A stretch of 64,000 nucleotides of DNA, taken from positions 15,913,463 to 15,977,462 of the forward strand of contig NC_089325.1 of the NCBI RefSeq assembly GCF_036669915.1, given 5' to 3'. This document shows, one piece after another, positions 36,346-48,600 of this stretch; position 1 is the first letter of the stretch; every line of letters begins with the position of its first letter. The position numbers and the translations under genes are program-made. The stretch comes from Pocillopora verrucosa. Its lineage: Eukaryota > Cnidaria > Anthozoa > Scleractinia > Pocilloporidae. The notes beneath the pieces are model-generated. The model made no database searches and was not told the origin of the DNA. It saw only the letters and a list, made by a program, of their open reading frames with translations.

Positions 36346-36920
36346 TCAGCAACCCACGCGTTTTGCAGCGTCACACAAACGGCGCTTCATAAAGGCACTT
36401 TCAGTATCGTCCTGTAAATACGGAGTGAGAAAGTAAAAAGAAAAATGGAAAACATATCAAATGAGATGTACATGTTCAATAGTTAGGGAATTATATACAC
36501 CTGCCAAAAAATAGAAAAGAAGAAAAAGACCCCGCTAACAGTAAATATATGACTCTGAACTAACTCGAAGAGCTACAAATATGACAAGGATATTTATTCG
36601 TGGTGTGAACTTTACTTTTCTCGGATAAAATAAACCTAGACAACTGACTTCATTTCATCAGGGCTTTTGAAACACCCCGGCATAACATGACTTTTCCCTT
36701 GTGTTAAATGAATAAAGGAAAGGGTTAGCCCATACGAAACTTTGCAGTATACGCACATACGTACATGAAAGTTGATCTTCCGCGAACGTTCAACTTTGCG
36801 ACCACAACGTCCTGGGGGAAGGCCCATACACGCTCCGTTTAGGGAGGCATGAGATCCAGGAGAAAACAGCATTACAAGGAAAAGAAAACAAAGGAGACAG
36901 GAAAACAATTTGACTGCCAT
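36346..36920 (-). CDS. Secreted peptide precursor 4 (C-x7-C family, with an extra cysteine pair)
   Basis: Exon 1 is 36765-36920 (52 codons, CAT|gtacgt) and exon 2 is 36346-36411 (21 codons plus TGA, acceptor tatttacag); the phase is 0 and the product 73 aa. The signal peptide (KLFSCLLCFLFLVMLFS) is probably cut after GSHA. The first peptide differs from the other members: SLNGACMGLPPGRCG followed by Arg-Lys, so it has its own C-x7-C loop before the Gly-Arg-Lys processing signal. Exon 2 encodes DDTESAF, MKRR and LCDAAKRVGC. The exon-1 frame stays open past the donor; the splice site was chosen because its phase and position match the other members. TATA box at 36995-37001; poly(A) signal at 36155-36160. 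Confidence 0.75.
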
Positions 36921-36994
36921 TCTGTCCTCGGATACTTTTCGATCAGTAAGGATCTGTTTCGGGTTGCTGCTGTGAAATGCTTGTAGGCCGCTTA

Positions 36995-37001
36995 TTTTAT
37001 A
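36995..37001 (-). promoter_or_regulatory. TATA box of peptide gene 4
   Basis: Minus-strand TATAAAA (gatataaaataag) lies about 75-81 bases before the ATG, like genes 1 and 2. Confidence 0.55.
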
Positions 37002-37009
37002 TCTCAAAT

Positions 37010-39552
37010 AGGCTGAAACGACTTTAAATTATTTAAGAAAAGTGACAGAAGTCTTTTATCAAGCGGTCTACTAAGTAGAAAAAAAGACTAGAAAGCAATC
37101 AAACTGTCCGTGAAAATGAAAATAGTTGGCTTTACCCTTTTCATAAGGATTAATAAAGAGTGGCACACAATGGGTGCTCACTAATTAAATATATGGATTT
37201 AATTGTAGCATTATTTACTGGTTATAAATTTAGGTATTAAGTCCTCGGGTATCAATTACGTCCTTTTAGTTTAAAAGATGTACCCATTTAAAGGAAAATA
37301 TATAAAAAAAAAAATTCATCATGATACTTAGTAAACTCGATTGACTGCACACGTCTTTGAAACCGTCAACCGATAGAAGATGTCACTTAAAATGTTTCAT
37401 AGTTATTCCACTATCATTGTTATTGTTATTGTTATTTTCATTTTTTCACTATCTTTTCATTTTTTTATTGATCTGTACTTTGGATCAGAACCGACAATGT
37501 CTTAACACTCGTTTATCAGATTTCAAATTCGAAGGAGTATCATAAGTTTAGTCATGAACCAACATGCCCCAATACTGTCAGTCAAACTAGGTAAGAAAGT
37601 TTAAAAGATCTTGCAAAAACGATTATTATTTTCTTTCCCTTGCTAAGTATTTTTGAACTCTTACTTTACTGATGTAAATTTAAGAAAATTTGATAGAAGT
37701 CAATGAGAATCGACTCCCACATTGAAGATGACCCATATGAGCGTCAACACTTAGCAATCGAGCATAGATATCATTTTCACGTGAACGTAAGATAATCCAT
37801 TCTAACCAACTCTTAACCGCAAATTAGTGAGTTTTTAGCTTCTTTCTTGAGTAGTAAGAGTAAATAAACCTGGCCCTATCCTTAAAAAGAGTAACCATCC
37901 ACCCGCTACAGATGCAATATGTTTTAAAAAAAAGCTGCTGACGGAGCCATCACAGTGAGATGGAAAAAAGGAGGAAAAAAAATCAAAGAAAGTTTTGGAG
38001 GAATTTTCAGCTTGCCTAAGGTGAAATATCAAGCCATGGCTCAGATAGTTTCTTCAAAATTATTCCGCCCAGCGTATTTTAAAACGCTGCGTTTCAGTGC
38101 GGACAGATGAAAATGAAGGCTATTGAAAACGATGACGAACAAATTAACAGATTTGATCTGTTCCAGTCTTAAGATGGTGTATAACCTTATGATGTTTTCC
38201 TTGCTGTTTATAAGCTTTGTTCAATGTCTTCAGCTAGACATAGCCTTGTACAATTCGCGAGCCAACTTCAGAAGAAGAATAGGGATCATGCAAAGATTGG
38301 TATTATTTTCAATCCCATGTCCCACTTTGTGTTGAAAATTGAGGACCCCGCGAAATCATTGGTGTGGTGAGAAATACTTTGCTTCACTTTCGCCTACATG
38401 AAAACGAAGACTTTTGAAAACGTATAAGTGTGGCCATGGTTCATTCATGTATAGCCTATTTCAAAAAAGCGCCTTATACTTATTTCCGGTTTAGTGACGT
38501 TTCCAGGGCAACAACTACTTTGTTTTCAAAGGCAATTGTTGCCGTAATTGACCTCAAACTTTAGTCTACAATTCTAGTCTAGGTGTATTTAACTCTCCAG
38601 GGTTAGCCAACAAAACATTTATTAGTTTAATGGCCGAGCAGTTTGGAGATTCAGCTAATGATTTGAAGTACCGGGTAGTCAATCTCGGTTGACATATATT
38701 CCGACTTCTTTCACCGCCTCTATCTCTAATTCATTTGTTAGTGCATATGATTACTAATTTTTATTTGTAACTACGTGATTTTGCTGCCAGCTGAAGTCAG
38801 ATAACTTCTGAAGATTTCGAAATATCTTTAACGATTTTCGCTATACCAGTACCAAATCACCAGTCAAGGCTCGAGATATTTTTTGTTTTGATAGCAATAT
38901 AATTGTCTTTTTATGAAATTATCTAAAATGTTAATTTCGTGTATGATGTTCTGGTGCCTAAAACTGGTTTGGCTTTTTACTATAATCAGTCATAAACAGC
39001 CACTGATTAATAAAGTTTTATAAGTGTTACTTTCATCCCTAAGCCTACCGTAAGAATTCTATCCCGCTACATAGGAGGAAAATATGCTCAGTAGAGCTCT
39101 GAAATGCTCCTCTGAGAACTAATTGCTACATAAATTTGCCTGTCTCGCGCTCTTCAAGAGACAAAAGAAATATGTTTTGAATGATAAAACCAGCACACTC
39201 AAATGATGATTAATCCATCCTTGCGTAGCACCGCGTACTGAAAAAAATTAATCGAGAGCGAAGAAAGTTTTATTGCATCTTCTCGTCCTTTAAATGTATG
39301 CCAACCTCCCTTTATCGTTTAAGAAGGAAAAAGCGAAATGAATTCAGGTTTTATTCAAAGACAAAACCCCGAATTATTCCTTCCTATATTGTTATTCTAA
39401 TGATGAGGTAATAAACGCGTGAAAAAACTCGACAAGGGCGACAATTCATCGCACCTTCTATGAATCTTGGTTGAGTTTCGATCTTGCGTCATAATCGCAC
39501 TGTCACGGTTAGAGATTCGTTCTGCCAACAGTTATCGCCAGTTTGTTTCACA
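37010..39552. other. Intergenic stretch with one weak small ORF
   Basis: A plus-strand ORF from ATG 38132 to TGA 38333-38335 (67 aa) includes a hydrophobic leader (NLMMFSLLFISFVQC), then LQLDIALYNSRANF, RRR and a CPTLC end. It resembles a secreted precursor in outline, but it has no homologue here and could be chance. The rest, including the collagen promoter near 39.4 kb, shows nothing clear. Confidence 0.25.
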
Positions 39553-42500
39553 ATGAAACATCTCACCACGAAAAACGTTCGCCTTTACTTCTTTACTGCC
39601 TTTTTTATCTGTTTGGCCTTCCGTTGCCTCCTGGGTATGGCCAAAACCACGCGAAGTTTCAGTCGCGGACAGAGAGCGTTTAAAGATAACACCACGGGTT
39701 TGCCAGACGTCCTCAAGCGATTGAAATCCTTGGAAGAAAAGTAAGACTTGGAGATTGCTTAAGAACCGAGTTTGAATCATTGCACCTGAAAACGCGAGCG
39801 GCAAAATTCAACTCCGTTCCTGTTCTTCCAACCCGCGCATTCCACAGAAAAAACAAACAAGCAAACAAAAAACCAAAAAGAAACCTGTAATTCACAACAA
39901 ATACAGAATTAAATTATTACCAAAACGGTTGGAAGGCAGACGGCAAAATTTGAATTCTAATGCGCACTTTCTACGGCTATAACGAACCGTAAACCACCGG
40001 TGTCAGTATCATAGTAGGACGAAATGAACGAAAAGATGTTCTTCAAATTTGGGAAGTTATGATCGATTCGATGATGGGAATTATTGCATTACCGTTTAGA
40101 TAAGGACATACAGTATCTCCTTTATAGAAACGTTTTTAAATCAATTGATGGCATGACAAAACAAGGCGTAGGAAAGGATTTCTTAGAAGCCTTTTTCAGT
40201 CTCGATAGCCTCGAATTGCAAAAAATTGATTTAACTTAAGCGTTCATTCAAAAATGCCCATAAAAATTTAACTTGACACACTATTAGCCTTTATATATCT
40301 CCTGCATTATTTGCCTTTATTTTAAACCAGCGTTTACACTAAGATACCCGAGAAAAATAAACTAGATAGAATGTTATAATTTTCTTTCATTCTGTATTAA
40401 TTCAGGTCATCGCATAATCATTCTTATAGTGTTTTAAATAATTGCTTGAAGGATGAAAGAATTTTACTTCAAGAATTCAGTTCGTGTTCGATGTCAAACA
40501 CCAATCCTAAAATTGAAATATCTTAAGGAGGTTCCATAGAGTTTTTGCTAAATGTTGGCACACGCGCCAGCGTCATGTTTTTCTAAAAAAAAATTATGTT
40601 TTCACTTTTCAAGGTCACTAACAACTATCAAAAGGCAATGAGCAAGGTTCGGACTATCGTTTGCTGTAGTAAATATTATAAAATTAAGCTAAGGCTCCAC
40701 GAAGGGAGACGCTCGCCAGCGATAATTTGGGTTTGCTTTTGATTTTCTTCAATTTGCTTTAATGAAATATCTCAAAATTTTCACAATTAGTGAAAATTTT
40801 CCTGCCGATCATTTAAAAACAGAAAAAAAGGGGTTACAAAGGCAGTCTCCTCGCTATTTGCAATTTTGATAACTGACTCTTATTGTCAGCTTCATGATTG
40901 TTCGTGAACCGATGATTTCAGCTGATGATAATTTTTCGAGGTTATTTAAGAGGCTTTACTTAATGATGCCATCAGAACCTGATGATATTTAATATCAGAT
41001 TTTCTTCTCTGCAAATTTCGTCCAAATTAGTCTACTTTTTACTGTGACTATTTTTAATTTTTTTTTTTTTTTTGCACAGGATAGATGCGTTACTGAAACC
41101 AAGACTTCAAGACTCGTGGCTTTTGGCCTACCTTTTAGGTTTGAATAATAACGGATCCTTTGGCTTTGTGTAAAGTATTCGAATTAATAGCGTGCAAGAT
41201 AAGCTGTTCGCGAAGTATCGCAGAAAGTTAGGGCTTCGTTCAGGGAAAAAGAGGCGTTTTGGAAATTAAATACATTATTTTTCCAGCAATGCTAATCTTA
41301 ATCTTAAAAGATTATCTGCGAAATACTATTTAAGATAGAAACTGCAGGTTTGTGATGGCTCAACGCTACTTACTGAATTTATTAAAGATTGACAATTATG
41401 AAAGGCCAACCAGAGATTGTCAGTTTGAGGCAAGAGGATACAAACAAAAATAAACACAAAGTATAAACACCTACAAAGAAATAAACAGAGATGGTGAGCC
41501 CATAATTAGAAAAGAAAAACTTGTTCAAAAAGGTGGGAAAGGATCAAAATATACCATTGTACAATCAGTCGGTTAATGACAGACAGAAAGACAGAAGTAT
41601 TGAGGCTTAAGTGAGTCAAACAGATAGGAGACCAAATGAAGTAATATAATGAAAAATTTAGTAAACAGAGATGCAGAGAGACTCTTGAAATGACAAAGGG
41701 TGAGCAGTGTTGAAATAATTTACGGAAAATAGTTTCTATTTAAAACCGGCAAGCCGTACTGAGTTTCAGTGTGTTATTTTAATGTGTAGTACGATATATG
41801 TCGCTATATCGTAGGGGTTCATGGGAGAAGTAACATGAAAGGCTTAATGGGACCACCTGGGCCACCTGGACTTCCTGGAAAACCTGGACGAATCGGAGAA
41901 AAAGGTGAGCTATTGAGGAAAACCAAAGACTAAAACTAAAGAAGAGAAGCATATCAGTAGCTGAGCAATTTGTTTTAATCATGATAATGATCATAATAAT
42001 AATGATTATGATAATGGTGGAGGTAACTTGACAATTTTATCTCTGAATAAGATGAGCTGATTAAAGTGAGAACTGAAAAAAAATATTGAACAGGAAAAAA
42101 TCTCCATTTGTTTACAATGTCAATCATTTTATGCTGCAAATGGTTGTAACGAAGAATATTCCTAACGTACAATATGAAAGTGGTATGAGGCTCTGTCGCA
42201 ACAAGCCCAACAGTTCATAAAAACTGCACAAAAATCCACCACAATGACAAAATATGTTCAGCAGATTCAAGCGATCATCTTCGAAGGTGCTCGTTTAAAA
42301 TGTTCCATTTAGTTTATTACAAAGCAAACAAATTTCTCCAACCAAAAAGCCGACGTTTCAATTAAATTTTTGACAGGAGAAGAGAGAAAACCAGGAACCA
42401 TAAAATCTGTTCCAGGCTCTCCAGGTCCTAAGGGGGAACGTGGAGCACGTGGAAGTCCTGGAACCCAAGGGGCTAAAGGAGAGAAAGGGCAACCTGGGAG

Positions 42501-43295
42501 GTCCGGTGTGAAGTATGTTCGCTGGGGAAGAACCACGTGTCCCAGTGGTGCTCAGATTGTCTACAAAGGTAAGGGTCATTAAATAACTAGAATTGCACGT
42601 CAGTTTCAAGAGGTTGAGAAGTACACTACTCAATTTTATGACGTAGTAGCGTCATAATCATGCGTCACATTCGAAATTCCCGATCGAAGGGTTTTTTCCC
42701 CCTATATAAACGGATTTAAGGTACCAGAATGCCTTACTAAATCGTTATTTCACTGAGTGCAACACCAGTGAGTGTTGATGAAAGATTAATCTTTTTTTTA
42801 CAAAACTTTAGTGCTCCCAAATAGTCGAGTAACATACCAGAGTTCCCTTTTTATTGAATCTTGCTTTTATAAGTCGAGAAACAAGGGTCATCAACAATTT
42901 TCATTTTAGGATTGATAGGTGGCGAACGTTACAATCATCAAGGCGGTGGAGTAAACTATCTCTGTCTTCCAAGCAGCCCAAAGTATGACAAGTACAAAGA
43001 TGGACGTCAGAGCGCGGGATTCGTGTATGGAACTGAGTATGAAGTAAATTCTTTCAACCCTTTTACGAAATCCCTCGATGACCACGATGCACCGTGCGTT
43101 GTATGTTTTGTCAGGTCACGTGCCTCAATGCTTATGATGCCTGCAAGGAATGATTGTCCATCTGGGTGGACCGAGGAGTACCATGGGTACTTGATGACTG
43201 CATACTACGACCACAAGAAGCAGCGCGACTACGTATGTGTTGACAAGGACGCAGAGGCTCGCCCAGGTACGGCGGTAAGCAAAGATGGTGCATAA
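39553..43295 (+). pseudogene. Short-chain collagen C4-like gene with premature stop
   Basis: Exons 39553-39740, 41080-41138, 41815-41904, 42377-42568 and 42910-43295 join with matching phases (2, 1, 1, 1), giving 304 codons before TAA at 43293-43295. The N-terminus is a signal peptide or anchor (VRLYFFTAFFICLAFRCLLG), followed by a charged helix and two short Gly-X-Y blocks (GPPGPPGLPGKPG; GPKGERGARGSPGTQGAKG) with an interruption between them. A cysteine-rich C4-type domain follows (TTCPSGAQIVYKG, APCVVCFVRSR, DCPSGWTEEYHGYLM). After the TAA the same frame continues for 29 codons, holding the family's usual ending (GVCGSLPC..., GRELTCAVCTK), to TAA 43383-43385. One base (TTA to TAA) would explain it, so this is a recent pseudogene, a null allele, a truncated product or an assembly error. 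It is predicted to be extracellular matrix or secreted. AATAAA at 43501. Confidence 0.8.
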
Positions 43296-43500
43296 CTGTA
43301 CCCCGTGGAAGGTGTTTGTGGTTCACTCCCGTGTCATCCATATGTCGCCGGCAGAGAGTTGACCTGCGCTGTATGCACCAAGTAACAGGAGGGCAGATTC
43401 CTCTTGTTCACAAGCGGACATTATTAAACCTTGGGGTCTTGATTCTAGAGACTGTAGCGATTATTTTGTCAAAGAAAAGGTATTTGTACTGAGTTGTAGG

Positions 43501-43506
43501 AATAAA
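43501..43506 (+). terminator. Poly(A) signal of the collagen-like gene
   Basis: AATAAA lies about 115 bases after the distal in-frame stop at 43383-43385. Confidence 0.55.
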
Positions 43507-43662
43507 AGGTAAAAAGCGATGGCTAAATTTTAATGAGTCCTTAAACCATGGCACTTGTATGTCTTTTGCCTTGTCAGCAGTTTGCCTCTATTACCTCTGA
43601 TTTCTCTCTAACTCTGCCAACCAGCTGTTGAACTTGTCTACGGCCCAAGCCTATTCCATACC

Positions 43663-45686
43663 CATAGGCGTACGGGCCGGGGGGGCGGGGGGGGCTGCAG
43701 CCCCCCCAAAATTTTGGGCAATTCAGATTTTTTGGGCAGCAAGAGAAATTTGGGCAAAGCCAGTTTTTAAAGATGTTTTCAAGTTTTTTATTGAAATAGA
43801 TAGATATTTTCTATTTTTACCTGAATTTAAAAATGGAAAGCCAGTTAAATTCACACGAGAAAGCGGTTGCCTAGCACGTGACGAGCTTCTGGTCATTAGT
43901 AAGGGGGGGTTATAAGTTGATATACGTATTTCTATTTTTTGTGTTTGTTCTTGGGCATTGTACTGTACTGTACCGCACTGCACTAGCTGGTGTTGTAAAT
44001 TAATTAGAATCAATTTCCGCATAGCTTTGTAAAATAATATCGTAGATTATCGACTGGAGACTCTCAGAAGATCGGAGTCACGTGCTAGGCAACCACTGTC
44101 TCGTGTGAATTTAACTGGCTCTACCATGGGCTTTAAGTGCCTAAAGCCAGTTAAATTTACGCCCGTAGTTTCGTAAAAAGTTACGCGACCGTGGAAACTG
44201 TTAAATTCACACGAGACAGCGGTTGCCTAGCACGTGACGAGCTTTTTTGTACACTATACATACCAAAAAGTTCGGTATCTACGTCCACTGTTACGGGCAT
44301 GTGCTCAACCTCGCACTTCAGGATACTATGACACAGATTGAACCACTGCAAAACGCTTTGGGGACTATCCAGGCTCTGCACAACTTTTTAGATGCGAGTC
44401 CCAAACGACACGCCCTGTTTAGTGACACAGAAGTACAAGGCGAGGATCTGAAACTGACGCTGAAGTCATTGAGTGCCATGCGATGGTCATGCCGGTGGGA
44501 AGCCGTAAAAGCCGTATACGGGCAAATAGAACGTATTGTAAAAGCCCTGCTCACGCTGTCTGCAGACAAAGATCCGAAAACCTACTCTGAGAGCAGAGCC
44601 TTGTTGACCGCCATTTGTGACTTGGAGTTTATCTTCGGACTGTGTTTGCTGAAAGTAATCCTGAGCAACACCAGTAGTTTGTGTCGATATCTTCAGGGGA
44701 AGACGGTTGACGTCATCTCCGCTCGTAGAAATGCCGACATGACCATTCAGACCCTACGCCAGTGTCGGAATGAAGAAAGTTTCAACAGCGTATGGCAGTT
44801 AGCATCAGCAATGGGTCTGAAAATTAAGAAGTGGCTGACCAATTCTGAGTTTGAATTACGAGAGGCCAGGGCACCCAGACAGACGCCATCGCTCCGCCTT
44901 CAAGCCTTTGTAGATGAACGACAAACGCAGCTGACACCGGAATCGCACCACTGTATTAACACCTACTATGCTTCCATCGACAAGGTGCTGTCCGTGCTTG
45001 AGCTCAGGTTTAGCAGAAATGACCAGGATATCCTCTTTGCTTTGGGAAATATCTGCCACAGTGAAACACCTGATAAAGAAAGCTTCTCCCGCATTGCTAA
45101 GTTTTACAACATCGACGGCGAGATTCTGGAAGCCGAGCAGAAAATGTACGCGAGTTTTCGTCATGTGCGCGGATTGGGCTACACGACTGTTTCAGAAATG
45201 CTAGAGACAATGCGTGAGAATGATCTATTCGATAGGTTTCCAGAGTTTTCCAGTGTGGCGCATATCCTTGCAGTGATACCTGCTACATCGTGTTCAGCAG
45301 AGCGATCATTCATCAGTGCGTTGCGCAGATTGAAAACTTACCTCCGCAGCACCATGGGGCAACAACGTGTCAGTAACATTGCACTTATCAACATTGAAAG
45401 GGCGTATGCCAACTCTGTAGTCAACAATGACATGGATCGTATCATTGATATCTTCGGTCGTCGAAATGGCAGAGACAGTTATTTCTTTTAAGTTTTAGTG
45501 TTTTTTGAGCTCATATGATAGATTCATAGGTAAGAATATATTCACTTCATATGTAGGCCATTGTTAGTGCATCGTATGACCCTCGTTTCCTTCCAACTGT
45601 TTCGTAAAAATTTGGGCAACTTGTGAGAATTTTTTGGGCAAACGGTTCACTGCCCCCCCTGGCAAAAAAATGCCCGTACGCCTATG
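43663..45686 (+). mobile_element. Internally rearranged hAT transposon
   Basis: Terminal inverted repeats CATAGGCGTACGGGC (43663) and GCCCGTACGCCTATG (to 45686) bound the element. Inside the ends lie G/C tracts (43679-43707 and 45653-45661) and repeated 'ttgggcaa' motifs. The 5' third does not encode the transposase N-terminus. Instead a ~50-base unit (ttaaattcacacgaga..gcggttgcctagcacgtgacgagctt) occurs three times: about 43844-43890 (+), 44077-44119 (-) and 44197-44244 (+). No clear 8-bp target duplication was found. It lies just downstream of the collagen-like gene. Confidence 0.75.
44247..45491 (+). pseudogene. hAT-family transposase, N-terminally truncated (ZMYM1-like)
   Basis: A 414-codon frame lacks the zinc-finger/BED-like N-terminus and the first part of the catalytic core. 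It begins near the conserved YVHCYGHVLNLAL segment, passes through MRWSCRWEAV and a long helical insertion, and ends with the hAT dimerisation region (SCSAERSFISALRRLKTYL...NIALINIERAY). The family transposes DNA by a cut-and-paste RNase-H-like mechanism in the nucleus. Without its N-terminal DNA-binding part and with no proper ATG context, it is probably inactive, although the remaining frame is free of stops, which suggests recent activity. Confidence 0.8.
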
Positions 45687-45691
45687 TGTTC

Positions 45692-48600
45692 AGTGAAATT
45701 CGGCCCAATCGTGGCTCACAAAAATACGCAAGTCATTTCATATGACAAGTAGAAAACAAACTTTTCAAGGCGAGTGTATTATGAATGAACAACAGCCGAA
45801 TTCACTAAGAAATGAAGATCGCTCGGAATGACAGCGCCGTAAAACTCGGTTGCAGTGAATGATCTGCCCTTCCACTCAACGCATCGGAAATGAAATCAGG
45901 ACAAGCTCTTATTTTTTCACTCGAAGGGTGGTCGATTTAGTTCCTGAGGCTTGCTCCACTGCGATGACCGAAGATCGCCATGATTAGCTAGCCGCGATAG
46001 ACCTTAAGTCGCTCTGACACCGTCATGATTAGTATGAATTTTAACAGTTATGCCAGGTTATATTTTTCATCATTCCTGTATTTTTCTGTTTGAAATCGAA
46101 ACTTTATATATTATACAAGTGTTAGCTGTGTTTGATTTTTATTACCGTACGTAAACTCGCAATCTAACTGAGCGTGAAAACCGTTAAAAAACTCGGACTG
46201 TCTATCTTGTTTCATGTTTGAGGATTTTTGTCTCTGCTCACGTTACAGTGACGTAAATTACTGCGTCTGGCATTTTTGCAAACCTTGCTCGCTTGTTCCG
46301 AAATTTCACTTTCAATTAACGAAAGAAAAGCTAGAAAGAAGTCCCAGAAAAGGTCGGACATAGTACGATTTGGCAGATGGCGTGACAGCTTTAGCTCAGT
46401 TCTATGCTCTATACTCTCATAGAGCACGCTCTTTCAACCAAGGACAGTACGTGTTATATCCGAGCTTTATTATAATGATAATTTAGTTCTGATCAAACCA
46501 CATCGCGCCACTCCCAACGTCAGACCCTCTAACAGTTAAGAGCAAGTTGCATTTTGAGACCTTGTTAATCGTCCTGACAGCCGTCCGCATATTCTCTCGT
46601 AAAGCGAACCTATTGAGCGACACAAGACACAACGAGTTTCTATCGGGAATACTAAAAGATAATTGGGAGTTTTCGCCAACGCATTATTGATTTAGTTGAT
46701 ATCAACGACTTGGTCACCAAATTCGGGCTCGGTTCAATGGAACTCCAGCTGTATTTGTTGTCGCACCAGTAATAATCGTGCCACCTTGTAATGCTTGCCG
46801 CATTTTGAAATAACATTTGTCTTACTCTGTTATAACACTTGCCGTGCCTTGAAATGACACTTACCGCACTTTGTAATCCAAAAGCTGTCACACCATTTTA
46901 ACAAGAAACCATTATAAAGTGCGACAGTTTTTTTTATGACCAAGAGCGACGGGACCTGGTCTTAAAAAGTGAAAAAATTTTATTACATTTTGCGACAGAA
47001 CACTATACCGGCTAATGAAAATACCTAATGGGAATACTGAAAATTACACAAAAGCTACCCAACAACATCTTGACTCGGATAACTGTAACTGTTGCCTAGA
47101 GACGGTGAGAGAAAGTGAAACGGTGAAACGCATTCTTAGCCTGTAGAGCAGACGTAATTTTGGCGAGCGAGTGCTCAGTAATTTCATAACGAATATTATG
47201 GCCGCCATTTTTTATTTTAATGGCAGCGGAAGGCTGTGGAGAGAAATAAATTTGTACCAAGGGGGCGGTCGACGATCAAAAGTAAGGGGAGGGATGGGGG
47301 TCGGGGAGTGAAATAACAATAAGACGCTTGCATTGCAGGCTAACGCATTTTGAAATATTTACCTCTAGCACCAAAAATTAGAGCCTCCAAGACGAGAATC
47401 GAAACTAAGACCTCCGTATTTTACGCACTGAGCCACAAAGACTCTACAGAGAGCTAAGTTGCTACTGTGTTGATATATGGCAAGCGTTCTGCATACTGCG
47501 ATAATGATAATGTAGTTTGCACCTTTAATAAGGGTAACCAAGGTGTTACTTTGGAACTAACAACAGATTATCACACATTCACGTCACTCCTTCAGAGAAA
47601 GATTGAATGAGTCTGAAAATAATTTGACTCATATTAGAAAACTGAAAAGGTCAACATTGATTTTACCTGACAAGAATGATATTCCTTATAATGGCCAACC
47701 GTTAAAATCGCTAAAATTTAATTGAACTTTTAACCGTGAAAGGGCTGAAAGAAAGATATTTATATAAAAGAAATATAAATTGAAAGCTGAGGAGTTTCTA
47801 AAAGCTTATCGAGAGATTATAAATAGTATGCAACCTCTCGCCTAATTGAGCAAAGGAAAATTATAATGACAGCAAATGGAGTTAACTGATGCTTTCTGAG
47901 AACATAATACAGAAAAACGATAAAACGACCGTAAAAAATGATTATTTTTCAATTTTTATCCGCATGGCATCTTGATTGTCGTATCAACAATTTTGAATGA
48001 CCTGGGGAAAACTAAGCTTTTCTAAATTTTTTAAACTGTCTAGCCTCAGTCCGTAAATCTTTGATCAAAATGTCAATATTATGCATAATATATTATTCAA
48101 GAAAACGACTTGAGACTATTAACACCATCAATACATGTTTAGTTGAACCAGTTTTAACCGTATAAAAATCAGCTGAAGAAAACTGAAAGATTGAATTTTG
48201 AATAGGCCTCAAGTAATCACGAATTTGTGTTGTTATTGGAAAAAATCGAGAAACAAAAATTTAAGCAACTTCTCTCAATATAACAAATTCAAACTGCGTT
48301 TTTCAGAACTGCTTTAAAACGTGTTATTATCTTTGGTGTCAATCTAGTATCACGGTTTTACACTCATTAGTGATCAAGTGAACTGCCTTATGCGGGAAAA
48401 AGCCATTTACCACTTTACTGACGCTAAGCACTTCCTGGCGATGCCGTAGAACAGCGAAAGCTTGAAATTAAAAAAAAAATGAGTGTAACTGTCGCTAAAC
48501 ACCACAATCGAACCGTCCGTTTAACCCACATATTTCTGAAAGATAACTCAAAGGTTTACTTTCGGTGTTATTGTAAACAGGAACAAAATTCAATTTTCAA

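Noticed and set aside
36636-36764. Read-through of peptide gene 4 exon 1 into the intron
   Set aside because: The frame stays open, but the donor CAT|gtacgt matches the position and phase of the other four genes and leads to a conserved exon 2.
44247-44264. Start of the hAT transposase ORF taken as a true translation start
   Set aside because: The first codon is TTG, and known relatives have a long N-terminus before this point.
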